A DNA stretch of 64,000 nucleotides from Curtobacterium sp. MCBD17_013 (lineage in GTDB: Bacteria; Actinomycetota; Actinomycetes; Actinomycetales; Microbacteriaceae): assembly GCF_003234565.1 (NCBI RefSeq), contig NZ_QKTU01000008.1, positions 62,001 through 126,000 on the forward strand, read 5' to 3'. The notes below the pieces were generated by a model. That model saw only the letters and a list, made by a program, of their open reading frames with translations, did not search any database and was not told where the DNA came from. Made by a program: the position numbers and the translations under genes. This document shows positions 1 through 7,904 of the stretch, piece after piece. Positions within the stretch are counted from its first letter, which is position 1. Each line of letters starts with the position of its first letter.

Positions 1-633
1 GGGCTCGGCCCCGTCGGGCAGTTCGCGGCCCGGATCGGCAAGCACCTCGGGTACCGCGTGCTCGCCGTCGAGCCGGAGCTCGTCCGCCGCGAGATGGCGG
101 CGAAGTACGGTGTCGAGACGTTCGACATGTCGGACGACGTGGTGGAGCACCTCGTGGATCTCACCGACGGACGCGGGCCGGACGGCGTCGTCGACGCCGT
201 CGGTATGGAGGCCCACGGTGACGCCGTCGCCGGGTTCGCCCAGCGGGCGGCCGGGCTGCTGCCCGACAAGCTCGCGCAGAAGGCCATCGAGACCGCGGGC
301 GTCGACCGGCTCGTCGCGGTGCACGCGGCGATCGACCTGGTCCGGCGCGGCGGCACGGTCTCGCTCAGCGGTGTCTACGGCGGAACGGCCGACCCGATGC
401 CGATGATGACGCTGTTCGACAAGCAGATCACGGTCCGTGAGGGACAGTGCAACGTCCGCCGCTGGCTCGACGACCTCATGCCGCTCGTCGAGGACCCGTC
501 CGACCCGCTCGGCACGCTCGACCTGACGACGCACCGCGTGTCCCTCGAGGACGCCCCGCACATGTACGAGGTGTTCCAGAAGAAGGAGGACGGCTGCGTC
601 AAGGTCGTCCTGACCCCCGGCGCTCCGGCATGA
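1..633 (+). CDS. Zinc-type medium-chain alcohol dehydrogenase, 5' end outside window
   Basis: The gene runs in from the left edge, so the N-terminal catalytic domain and its zinc ligands cannot be seen; 210 codons remain. They begin inside the NAD(P)-binding fold with the glycine motif GLGPVGQFA, continue with a strand ending VLAVEPE, and later show the second Rossmann half (IDLVRRGGTVSLSGVYGG). The C-terminus resembles zinc-dependent dehydrogenases of the formaldehyde/threonine dehydrogenase type, so oxidation of an alcohol or aldehyde adduct with NAD(P) is the family role; the substrate is not readable. The stop TGA overlaps the ATG of the next gene (ATGA), so the two are almost surely cotranscribed and translationally coupled. 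Confidence 0.85.
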   Translation, partial: GLGPVGQFAARIGKHLGYRVLAVEPELVRREMAAKYGVETFDMSDDVVEHLVDLTDGRGPDGVVDAVGMEAHGDAVAGFAQRAAGLLPDKLAQKAIETAGVDRLVAVHAAIDLVRRGGTVSLSGVYGGTADPMPMMTLFDKQITVREGQCNVRRWLDDLMPLVEDPSDPLGTLDLTTHRVSLEDAPHMYEVFQKKEDGCVKVVLTPGAPA

Positions 634-1652
634 CCCGCGTCGCCGTCGTCGGCGCCACCGGCAACGTCGGCACGGCGCTGCTGCGCCGCCTGCAGGCCGA
701 GGAGGCCGTGACCGGCATCGTCGGCATCGCCCGACGGATCCCGGACCGGTCGGCCGACCCGTACGCCGGGGTCGAGTGGCACAGCGTCGACGTCGGCGCC
801 GACGGTGCCGTGGCGGCCCTGACGCCGCTCCTCGAGCACGTCGACGCCGTCGTCCACCTGGCTTGGGCGCTGCAGCCGACGCACGACATCCCGACGCAGT
901 ACCGCGTCAACGTCGAGGGGACGGCCGCTGTGCTCGAAGCGGCCGCCGCCGCGGGCGTGGGGCAGGTCGTCGTGGCGTCGTCGGTCGGCACCTACCGGGC
1001 TGCGGACAAGCGGCTGCGCGTGGACGAGTCCTGGCCGGTCGACGGCATGGCCACGGCGACGTACAGCATCCACAAGGCGCTCAACGAGGCGGCCCTCGAC
1101 GAGTTCGCCGACACCCACCCCGACATCGTGGTCACCCGCCTGCGCCCGGGGTTGGTCTTCCAGCAGCCGGCGGCAGCGGAGATCCGGGGGCTGTTCCTCG
1201 GGCACCTCGTCCCCATGCGCGTCGTCCGCGCGGCCCGGTGGGCGGTGCTCCCGCTCCCGGGACCGTTCGTGTTCCAGGCGGTGCATGCCGACGATCTCGC
1301 CGACGCGTACTGGCGGACGATCGACCAGCGGGCGGCCGGCGCGTTCAACATCGCCGCCGGGCCGGTGCTCACGCCACCGCGGCTCGCCGCGGTGCTCGGC
1401 ATGCGTCGCGCCGTCCGGATCCCGCTCCGACTGCTCCGCGCCGTCGTCACCCTGACGTGGCACCTGCGGATCCAGCCGACCGACGCCGGTTGGATCGACA
1501 TCGCGGCGAACGTGCCGATCATGCGGACCGACAAGGCGCGCGAGGAACTGGGGTGGGAGCCACAGCACACCGCGGTCGAGGCCTTCGCCGACCTCGTCGA
1601 GGGGTTCCGGCAGGGCTCGTCCGTGCCCGCGTCGGGGCCGCTCCGCGGCTGA
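630..1652 (+). CDS. NAD-dependent epimerase/dehydratase (extended SDR)
   Basis: A 340-residue protein starting at the ATG that overlaps the preceding stop. The N-terminus VAVVGATGNVGTALLRRL is the Rossmann glycine motif of extended SDR enzymes. A serine in VVVASSVGTY and the YxxxK pair in ATYSIHKALNE give the catalytic set. The C-terminal half has the substrate-domain features of the family (HADDLADAYWR, FNIAAGP, ELGWEP). It probably acts on an NDP-sugar or another cytosolic substrate together with the upstream dehydrogenase, but the sequence does not name the substrate. An upstream in-frame extension to about 447 exists but would lie inside the dehydrogenase, so the coupled start is preferred. 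Confidence 0.88.
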   Translation: MTRVAVVGATGNVGTALLRRLQAEEAVTGIVGIARRIPDRSADPYAGVEWHSVDVGADGAVAALTPLLEHVDAVVHLAWALQPTHDIPTQYRVNVEGTAAVLEAAAAAGVGQVVVASSVGTYRAADKRLRVDESWPVDGMATATYSIHKALNEAALDEFADTHPDIVVTRLRPGLVFQQPAAAEIRGLFLGHLVPMRVVRAARWAVLPLPGPFVFQAVHADDLADAYWRTIDQRAAGAFNIAAGPVLTPPRLAAVLGMRRAVRIPLRLLRAVVTLTWHLRIQPTDAGWIDIAANVPIMRTDKAREELGWEPQHTAVEAFADLVEGFRQGSSVPASGPLRG

Positions 1653-1682
1653 GGGACAGCGCGGGTGCCGCGACCGGTGACG

Positions 1683-1711
1683 CCTGGGAGGGGCTGTCCC
1701 CCGTTCCCAGG
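1683..1711 (+). terminator. Hairpin after the dehydrogenase-epimerase operon
   Basis: Arms CCTGGGA and TCCCAGG enclose an inner GGGG/CCCC pairing, 30 bases after the epimerase stop. There is no T-run behind it, which is common for terminators in GC-rich actinobacteria. It fits the end of the dehydrogenase-epimerase transcript. Confidence 0.45.
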
Positions 1712-1810
1712 AGTCATGACGCACCGGGTGTGGTGCGAGCACACTGTGGGCCGGACGACGCACACCGCGTCCGACCCGGGACGGCCCGGACGGGCCCCGA
1801 GGAGGAACCC

Positions 1811-2590
1811 ATGAGCAACGCCGATGACGGCCGCCAGACGACACCGGCGGTCCCACTCACCAACCCGAACGACGGCGAGCACGTCCCCGAGCACCGGGCG
1901 CCGGTGGACGACCGGGGTCCCGCCGACGACGGGGCCGACCTGCACGACCGTCCCGTGGCGCACGAGGACCGGGACCGTGCCGTGGCGCACGAGGACCGGG
2001 ACCGTGCGCCCTTGACCCGGCAAGAGGTCGTCGGACGCCAGAAGGAGGAGTTCGGCGGCTTCAAGTTCGGATCGGCCTTCTTCGGGTGGCTCACCGCGAT
2101 GGGCACGGCCGTCATCCTCACGGCGATCCTCGGTGCGATCGGCGCCGGACTCGGCCTCGGCATCACCGGCGGGAACGCGAACCAGGTCGGCAAGGCCGCC
2201 ACGTCGAACGCCGGCACCGTCGGACTCATCGGCGCCATCGCGCTCGCCGTGATCCTGTTCGTCGCCTACTACTGCGGCGGGTACGTCGCAGGGCGCATGG
2301 CACGGTTCGACGGCGTCAAGCAGGGCCTCGCGGTCTGGTTCTGGGCCGTCGCCATCGCGATCGTCGCTGCGATCGTGGTCGCGATCGCTGGCACGCAGGC
2401 GAACTTCCTCCAGCAGGTGAACGCGTTCCCGCGGATCCCCGTAGACGAGGGCAGCCTCACCGTCACCGGGATCATCACCGTCGTGGTCGCCCTCGTCCTC
2501 AGCCTGGTCGGCGCGATCGTCGGCGGTCTCGCCGGGATGCACTACCACCGCAAGGTCGACCGCGTCGGGCTGGAGCGCCCCGTCGACTGA
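1811..2590 (+). CDS. Four-helix integral membrane protein with charged N-terminal tail
   Basis: A 259-residue protein whose ATG follows an AGGAGGAAC Shine-Dalgarno site. Residues 1 to about 85 are hydrophilic, rich in D, R and H, and contain a perfect repeat of VAHEDRDRA. Four membrane segments follow at about 93-120, 136-160, 172-194 and 217-243 (for example FVAYYCGGYVAGRMARFDG and IVGGLAGMHYHRKVDR). Small glycine-rich helices of this kind occur in conserved actinobacterial membrane proteins of unknown function. I do not recognise a named family and no catalytic motif is visible. It stands alone between an upstream hairpin and the next gene. Confidence 0.85.
   Translation: MSNADDGRQTTPAVPLTNPNDGEHVPEHRAPVDDRGPADDGADLHDRPVAHEDRDRAVAHEDRDRAPLTRQEVVGRQKEEFGGFKFGSAFFGWLTAMGTAVILTAILGAIGAGLGLGITGGNANQVGKAATSNAGTVGLIGAIALAVILFVAYYCGGYVAGRMARFDGVKQGLAVWFWAVAIAIVAAIVVAIAGTQANFLQQVNAFPRIPVDEGSLTVTGIITVVVALVLSLVGAIVGGLAGMHYHRKVDRVGLERPVD
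1955..2008 (+). repeat. 27-bp tandem duplication inside a coding region
   Basis: Two adjacent 27-bp copies, differing only at the last base, encode VAHEDRDRA twice in the hydrophilic tail of the membrane protein at 1811. The unit is a multiple of three, so the reading frame is kept. A partial third copy (HDRPVAHED) precedes it. Confidence 0.9.
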
Positions 2591-2617
2591 CCGGTGACCG
2601 GGTGCGATGATCGGGGC

Positions 2618-3274
2618 ATGCCCGAGCACCGCACCCGGCCGCCCCGACACGAGGACGTCGCCCCCGTCGAGCTCGAGCCCGGCGGGGGCGACGTCCTGCT
2701 CCCCGGCGATCTCCTCGAGGGGCGGGACATCCGTGACCTCGACGTCGTGGACCGTGCACTGACCGGACTCGTCGTCGAGGAGTGTCGCATCGGCACGATG
2801 CGAGCCGGCGACGCGGACCTCGGCATGCTGCGTGTCCGGGACACCGTGGTGGACGTGCTCGACGCGCCCGTGTTCCGCACGCCACGGTCCACCTGGCGGT
2901 CTGTCGTGATCCGGTCCGGCCGGATCGGGTCGGCCGAGTGGTACGACTCGACGTTCGACGACGTCCGCGTCATCGGCACCAAGCTCGGGTTCGTCAACCT
3001 GCGTGCCGCGACCCTCCGTGACGTCACGTTCGAGGACTGCACGATCGAGGAACTCGACCTCGGCGGCGTCGTGGCCGACCGCGTCGCGTTCCCGGGCTGT
3101 CGGATCCACGAGCTCTCCGCAGCGGGGTCCCGCCTCCGGGACGTCGACCTCCGAGGCGCCGACGTCGCGGTCGTCGCGGACGCGGCGGCGCTCCGCGGTG
3201 CGACCGTGTCCGAGGTTCAGTCCGCGTTGCTGGCGACCTCGTTCGCTCGCGCCCTCGGGGTCGTCGTGGACTGA
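2618..3274 (+). CDS. Pentapeptide-repeat-like protein
   Basis: A 218-residue protein. From about residue 40 it shows a right-handed beta-helix pattern with hydrophobic or alanine/leucine residues every five positions (LGFVNLRAATLRDVTFEDC, then IEELDLGGVVADRVAFPGC, then SRLRDVDLRGADVAVV). This matches pentapeptide-repeat proteins, which act as scaffolds or DNA mimics; no specific function can be read. The chosen ATG has GATGAT six bases upstream and no Shine-Dalgarno site, as for a leaderless transcript; a GTG at 2594 is possible. Its last 58 bases overlap the end of the convergent TetR gene, so both 3' ends are read on both strands. Confidence 0.78.
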   Translation: MPEHRTRPPRHEDVAPVELEPGGGDVLLPGDLLEGRDIRDLDVVDRALTGLVVEECRIGTMRAGDADLGMLRVRDTVVDVLDAPVFRTPRSTWRSVVIRSGRIGSAEWYDSTFDDVRVIGTKLGFVNLRAATLRDVTFEDCTIEELDLGGVVADRVAFPGCRIHELSAAGSRLRDVDLRGADVAVVADAAALRGATVSEVQSALLATSFARALGVVVD

Positions 3275-3978
3275 CCCGAGCGCCCCTGCCCGCTGCCCAC
3301 GTGTTCGTACCGGCTGGCGACGCGGTCCGCACCGGTGAGCCCGGCCTCCCGGATCGCGCTGGCGGAACGACCCGCTGCCCGCAGGAGCGCGTCGGCCGAC
3401 GCGCCCATCGTCGCGAAGCGGTCCAGGGTCCCGACGGCCGCGCTCGCGGCGAAACCCTCGTGGTCGCCGAGCGCGGTCGTGACCTCGCGCACGCCCGCGA
3501 ACTGCGCGACGAGCATGCGGGCCTCGAACGGCACGTCGGTGCACGCCGGGAGCTGCCCGAGCGCGATCGCGCGGGTCAGGGCGTTCCGGCAGCGCCCGAC
3601 CCAGCCGAGGTAGGGCGGGGGCATCCGTGTCGGGATGAGCGGCGCCTCACGTTGCAGGCGCATGGCCGCCCGTGCGATCACGTTCGACTCCTCCTGGATC
3701 GCGACGTGGACCGTCGACCGCGCCAGTTCGTCGAGGGGTGCGTCGAGGTCGACCGGGGCCGCGGCGAACACGCCGTTCTCGTACGCGATCGCGAACAGGT
3801 CGTCGACCAGGTCGGTCTTCGACGCGAAGTGGTAGCTCACGAGGCTCTTCGCGACGTCGGCGCGGGCGGCGACGGATGCGTACGAGGTGGCCTCGTACCC
3901 CCGTTCCTCGAACTCGGCGGCCGCCGCGAGCAGGATCGTCCACCGGGTGCGGCGTCGCTGGTCCTCGCGGATGCCCAT
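3217..3978 (-). CDS. TetR/AcrR family transcriptional regulator
   Basis: A 253-residue repressor-type protein. The N-terminal helix-turn-helix is clear (ILLAAAAEFEERGYEATSYA, then VAARADVAKSLVSYHFASK), with the FASKTDL variant of the usual YHYFxSK motif. The ligand-binding half is all-helical and not assignable to an inducer. The start is the ATG of MGIREDQRRR; the frame stays open far upstream but that part has no TetR character. The extra C-terminal tail (from about residue 220) overlaps the convergent pentapeptide gene, which suggests the stop has drifted downstream. Its target could be the acyltransferase gene that diverges from it at 4333, but no clear operator was found between them. 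Confidence 0.85.
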   Translation of the reverse strand: MGIREDQRRRTRWTILLAAAAEFEERGYEATSYASVAARADVAKSLVSYHFASKTDLVDDLFAIAYENGVFAAAPVDLDAPLDELARSTVHVAIQEESNVIARAAMRLQREAPLIPTRMPPPYLGWVGRCRNALTRAIALGQLPACTDVPFEARMLVAQFAGVREVTTALGDHEGFAASAAVGTLDRFATMGASADALLRAAGRSASAIREAGLTGADRVASRYEHVGSGQGRSGQSTTTPRARANEVASNAD

Positions 3979-4332
3979 GGGCAGAACGGTAGCGCGGCGA
4001 CGGCCGCCGCGGCAGGGTCCCCCCGAACTGGGTGGGCGCTCGGACGGGATCATCCCCACGGAGGATTGCCCTGGACGACCGTCCTGTGGAATCCTTCCAG
4101 GACACGCAGCGGCTCGACCCGAGAGCTGCGGGACCGCGTGGACGTACCAGTGGGGGGACGTCCACGGCGGTCGTGGTGCCCCGCCCCGCGCGCGCCGTCC
4201 GAGTGTTCGGTACGCGCGGGGACGGGTGTCGAGCGCGCCGGGTGAACCGTGGGGTGACGCCCCCGTCCTCGGGACGCGCGATGCGTGGCGGAGCCGCGCC
4301 GGGCCTCCCGGTCGTGACGGAGCATCGCTGCC
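3979..4332. other. Intergenic region between tetR and the acyltransferase gene
   Basis: This 354-base gap separates two divergent genes and should hold both promoters. I see no convincing palindrome, riboswitch or small gene. The frames that stay open through it lack codon bias and resemble nothing known. Confidence 0.4.
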
Positions 4333-6525
4333 GTGCGTCGTGCTGTGGATCCCTCCGGGCACGTCGGCGCCGCGCCGTTCCGTCCGGACATCGAGGGGCT
4401 CCGGGGCATCGCGGTCGCACTCGTCGTCGCGGCCCACGTGCTGGATCGACCGGTCGGCGGGTTCGTCGGGGTCGACGTGTTCTTCGTCGTCTCCGGGTTC
4501 GTCATCACGACGGGGTTGCTCCGGGAGGCCCGTGCGACCGGCACGGTCGACCTCGCCGCGTTCGCGCTCCGGCGGGCACGGCGCGTGCTGCCGGCCGCGG
4601 TGCTCACCGTGCTCGTCACGGTCGCCCTGGCCTGGGCCGTCGACCACCTGGCGCGGGCGAGCGCGGTCACGTGGGACGGCGTCGCCTCGATGCTCATGGT
4701 CCAGAACTGGCATCTCATCCGCGCCGCCACGGACTACTTCGGGGACAGCGGGGCGGCCTCGCCGCTGCAGCACTTCTGGTCTCTCGCGGTCGAGGAGCAG
4801 TTCTACGTGTTCTGGCCGTGGGTCGTCGTCGGCGCGGTCGCCCTCGGACGCCGCCGGTCCCGGCGTCCCGGCGCCCTCGCCGATCGCGGCACCAGCGAGC
4901 GGATCGTCCACCGAGTGCTGTCGATCGCACTCGGGGTGGGCTGCGCCGTGTCGTTCGCGATCGCCTGCTGGGAGACCCGGGCGAAGCCCGAGTGGTCGTA
5001 CTTCTCGTTCGAGTCACGCGCCTGGGAACTCGGTGTGGGAGCCGCCGCGGCGGTGGCCGAGCCGCGCGTCGCCGCTCGGCTCGGTGTCGGCGCGGCGAGC
5101 GTGGTGACCGCGGCGGGGCTGGCCGCCGTGCTCCTGGCCGGGGCCGTCGACACCCCCAGCATGCCGTTCCCCGGACCGGCCGCCGCGCTCCCGGTCCTCG
5201 GCGCCGCGGGGGTGGTCCTCTGCGGCGCGACCGCAGCGCCGCGGGTGCTCGCGGCGCTCACCAACCCGGTCAGCCGAGCGGTCGGCCGTTGGTCCTACGC
5301 GCTCTACCTCTGGCACCTGCCGGTGTGGTCGTTCCTGCACGCCGTCGCACCACGCAGCCGAGCCGTCGTGCCCACGGTCGCCCTCGGGATCACCCTGGTG
5401 CTCGCCGTCCTCACCGTCCGGTTCGTCGAGCGGCCCTTCCGGTACGGGCGCACACGCCCCAGCCCCCGTCCCGGCACGCCCGGGAGGCCCGTGCGCGCCC
5501 AGCCGGGTCGGCTGCGGACCACCCGTGGCACGCTCGTCGTCGCACTCGCCTCCGCGCTCGTGCTCGCGCTGTCGGCCGCGCAGTTCGTCGCGCCGGGGCG
5601 CCTGACGGGCGTGGACGACCTGCCGGACCCGAGCCCGCAGCACGTGGCGTCCTTCCGATCCGCGACCGCGCTGCAGCGGGCGGTGCGCGCGGCGGTCGAC
5701 GACGGCGCGTGGGGCGCGACCGTCCCCGACCTGGACCAGGTGAGTGCGGCGGCCGCGGCGGCTCGACGGCTGCAGGCCGACGGCTGTCTCAACGACCCCG
5801 TGGGGACGACGCCGAGCACGCTGACCGCTGCGGCGACCCGCTGCACGTTCTCCGACGGTCACGCTGCGCGGACCCTGGTGGTGGTCGGCGACTCGATCGC
5901 CATCAGCTGGCTGCCGGGCATCGTCGACGCCGTCCGCGGTCGGGGCTGGCGCGTCGTCGGGATCGGCCTGGAGAGCTGCCCGGCATCGATCGTGACGACC
6001 ACCGACGCGGGCCGCCGCCCCGCCTTCGCGACCTCGTGCGACGCCGCCCGGGAGGCCGCGCTCGCCGAGGTCCATCGGCTCCGGCCCGACCTGGTGGTCG
6101 CGTCCTCCGCCGCCGGCGGGTACGACCGGCAGCCCGCCGCCGCCCGGGGTCGTGTGTGGAGCGACGGCACGCGCCTCCTCGCCCGGCGCCTGACGGGCGA
6201 CGGCGCCCGGGTCGTCCTGCTCGGGTCGCCACCGGAGGGGACGCCCATCAGCGCCTGCGCGGTCCGGGTCGCCGGCCCGGCGACCTGCCTGTCGACGCCA
6301 CCGGCGACGTGGGCACCGAAGCGAGCGGCCGAGCGGCGCGCGCTGGCGGACGTGCCGCGGGCCTCCTTCGTGGACACCGCCTCGTGGTTCTGCGATCGTG
6401 CGATGCACTGTCCGGCGGCCGTCGGCGGGATCGTCGTGCGCGCGGACGGCGGGCACCTGACCGTGGCCTACTCCGTCGCCCTGGCGCGCGTGCTCCGTGC
6501 TGCGCTGATGCAGCAGAGCGGATGA
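4333..6525 (+). CDS. OatA-like membrane acyltransferase with C-terminal SGNH domain
   Basis: A 730-residue protein with a GTG start. Residues about 15-350 form an acyltransferase-3 membrane domain of some ten helices: RPDIEGLRGIAVALVVAAHV carries the catalytic His, followed by VDVFFVVSGFVI and HFWSLAVEEQFYVFWP, the three hallmark stretches. After a basic linker and one more helix (about 400-420), an extracytoplasmic SGNH hydrolase domain follows with the Ser block VVVGDSIAISWLPG and a terminal DGGHLT carrying the Asp/His pair. This architecture is that of OatA-type enzymes, which O-acetylate peptidoglycan or other cell-surface sugars. It is monocistronic and divergent from a TetR gene. The acceptor sugar is unknown. 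Confidence 0.9.
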   Translation: MRRAVDPSGHVGAAPFRPDIEGLRGIAVALVVAAHVLDRPVGGFVGVDVFFVVSGFVITTGLLREARATGTVDLAAFALRRARRVLPAAVLTVLVTVALAWAVDHLARASAVTWDGVASMLMVQNWHLIRAATDYFGDSGAASPLQHFWSLAVEEQFYVFWPWVVVGAVALGRRRSRRPGALADRGTSERIVHRVLSIALGVGCAVSFAIACWETRAKPEWSYFSFESRAWELGVGAAAAVAEPRVAARLGVGAASVVTAAGLAAVLLAGAVDTPSMPFPGPAAALPVLGAAGVVLCGATAAPRVLAALTNPVSRAVGRWSYALYLWHLPVWSFLHAVAPRSRAVVPTVALGITLVLAVLTVRFVERPFRYGRTRPSPRPGTPGRPVRAQPGRLRTTRGTLVVALASALVLALSAAQFVAPGRLTGVDDLPDPSPQHVASFRSATALQRAVRAAVDDGAWGATVPDLDQVSAAAAAARRLQADGCLNDPVGTTPSTLTAAATRCTFSDGHAARTLVVVGDSIAISWLPGIVDAVRGRGWRVVGIGLESCPASIVTTTDAGRRPAFATSCDAAREAALAEVHRLRPDLVVASSAAGGYDRQPAAARGRVWSDGTRLLARRLTGDGARVVLLGSPPEGTPISACAVRVAGPATCLSTPPATWAPKRAAERRALADVPRASFVDTASWFCDRAMHCPAAVGGIVVRADGGHLTVAYSVALARVLRAALMQQSG

Positions 6526-6642
6526 CGCCCGGACCGGCGGGGCGGTCAGGGAGCAGGGATACCGTCACGTGGAGCGGCATGAAAGCCTTTCACGTCCAGC
6601 GCTGCCGAAGGGTGACGTTCTCACCCACGGCCGGAGGTCGGC

Positions 6643-6735
6643 ATGGCACGTCTCCCGTTCAGCACGAATCCCTCGCACGTCCTCGATCGGTCCGAGACCC
6701 GGAGCGGCGCGGCGACGGACGGGCGAGCGCGATGA
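6643..6735 (+). CDS. Candidate 30-residue leader ORF coupled to the next gene
   Basis: The ATG lies seven bases after a GGAGG site and the frame runs 30 codons to a TGA that overlaps the next ATG (ATGA at 6732). Third-position GC is about 80 percent, higher than in the competing in-frame extension of the downstream gene. The peptide begins MARLPFSTNPSH and resembles nothing I know. It could be a coupled leader peptide or a chance frame. Confidence 0.35.
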   Translation: MARLPFSTNPSHVLDRSETRSGAATDGRAR

Positions 6736-7049
6736 AGCACCTCGTCCGCGGGCCGGTGTTCATCCTCGTGGCCGACGCCGTTGCTCGCACCGTGTGCGAC
6801 TACGCCGATGCACTCGCTCGGAACGCCCGCACCGATCGCGTCGACGTCCCCACGTTCGACCGATGCGGCTGTGGGACGACCAGGAGCGTGCACGTGGCGT
6901 CTGGCCGTCCGCTGCTCGTCCTCGACGCGGACGACGACGAACTCGGCGACGACCTCGACGGCCCCTTCGCGGCAGACACGAGAGCGTTCGTCGCGGACAT
7001 CACCGCCAGGACCGCAGCCCTGGCGGGCGGAGGGACGAGTTCACGCTGA
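6732..7049 (+). CDS. Small hypothetical protein
   Basis: A 105-residue soluble, acidic protein beginning MKHLVRGPVFILVADAV. The middle has a CGCG motif (FDRCGCGTTRSVHVASGRPL) and an acidic stretch (LDADDDELGDDLDGPF). I do not recognise the family. The body has strong GC-rich third positions, so it is very likely coding. The start is uncertain: this ATG overlaps the stop of a short ORF with a good ribosome site, while an in-frame ATG at 6579, preceded by GGAG, would add 51 residues of poor codon bias. It faces the convergent zinc-transport operon at 7101 and has no evident partner. Confidence 0.6.
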   Translation: MKHLVRGPVFILVADAVARTVCDYADALARNARTDRVDVPTFDRCGCGTTRSVHVASGRPLLVLDADDDELGDDLDGPFAADTRAFVADITARTAALAGGGTSSR

Positions 7050-7100
7050 CCTGACCATCGGGGGCGGGACCACGACGGCGAGGAGCGTGTCGGAGGGACG

Positions 7101-7904
7101 TCATGCTGCCGTCCGGCCGCGCGTCGGTCTCACCGTGGCCAGGCGCCCGGCCAGGTACATCAGGGCGCTGATGGCGGTGACGAAGAACCCGACGGGCCAA
7201 TCGGTCACGTACGCGAGAGAGATCGCTCCCCACACCGCTGCGACCGCGAGCGCGGCCGACAGCGGGATCGCGGTCGCCGGCCGTCTGGTGACGAAGCGCG
7301 CGGCCGCGGGCGGTCCGACGAGGAGCGCGAACATCAGGAGCGCCCCGACGATGGGCACGCTCATCGTGGTCGCGCAGGCGAGGATGAGGCCGAACAGGAT
7401 CGACATCGCCTGCGGTGAGACGCCGCGCGACGGCGCGGTGTCCGGCAGTGTCGATGCGAGGAGCAACGGCCGGTAGGTGACGCCCAGGGTGATGAGGCAG
7501 ACCGCCCCGAGGATGATCATGGGCGTGATCTCGAGGCTCGAGACACCGAGGATCTGGCCGAACAGGAGCGCGAACACCTCGGCGGAGTACTCGGTGGATC
7601 GGCTGAGGAACAGCGCTCCGAGGCCGAGCATCGAGACGAGGGTGAGCGCGGTGACCACGTCACTGCGAGCGCGCCGCCCGAGCGCCGAGATCATGAACGC
7701 GCCGCCGGCTGCGAACACGCCGAGTCCGATCAGTGGGTCGACGCCGATGAGCACGGCTCCTGCCGCTCCTGCGAATGCACCGTGGGGTACGGCGTGGGCG
7801 AGGAACGAGTTTCCTCGGAGGACGACGAAGAAGCCGACGATCCCGGCGATGAGGGCGACGATCGTCCCGGCGAGCCAGGCGTTGAGCATGAACGGTGCGA
7901 ACAT
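7101..7904 (-). CDS. Metal (zinc/manganese) ABC transporter permease, distal
   Basis: A 267-residue ABC-3 (ZnuB/TroC) family permease with about eight membrane helices. Diagnostic segments are GFFVVLRGNSFLAHAVPHGAFAGAA near residue 30 and the coupling region around AMSILFGLILACATTMSVPIVGALL. It is the last gene of a four-gene minus-strand operon. Its ATG overlaps the stop of the preceding permease by one base (TGATG). Together with the second permease it should form a heterodimeric pore through which the cation passes, driven by the ATPase at 8833. No other permease gene follows; the next feature is the convergent small gene at 7049. Confidence 0.9.
   Translation of the reverse strand: MFAPFMLNAWLAGTIVALIAGIVGFFVVLRGNSFLAHAVPHGAFAGAAGAVLIGVDPLIGLGVFAAGGAFMISALGRRARSDVVTALTLVSMLGLGALFLSRSTEYSAEVFALLFGQILGVSSLEITPMIILGAVCLITLGVTYRPLLLASTLPDTAPSRGVSPQAMSILFGLILACATTMSVPIVGALLMFALLVGPPAAARFVTRRPATAIPLSAALAVAAVWGAISLAYVTDWPVGFFVTAISALMYLAGRLATVRPTRGRTAA

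Noticed and set aside
375-1856. Long open frame on the minus strand opposite the dehydrogenase and epimerase genes
   Set aside because: It lies opposite clearly recognisable enzymes, its peptide is rich in Arg/Pro/Gly with no domain, and high GC content leaves such frames open by chance.
4032-6531. Plus-strand frame overlapping the acyltransferase gene
   Set aside because: Only the last part (from 6732) has coding character; the rest is a shadow of the acyltransferase in another frame with Arg/Gly-rich content.
6580-6592. TGAAAG-C-CTTTCA inverted repeat as another site for the ArsR regulator at 30524
   Set aside because: The spacer is one base instead of three and the GATC flanks of the two operators at 31162 and 31202 are missing, so the match is weak.
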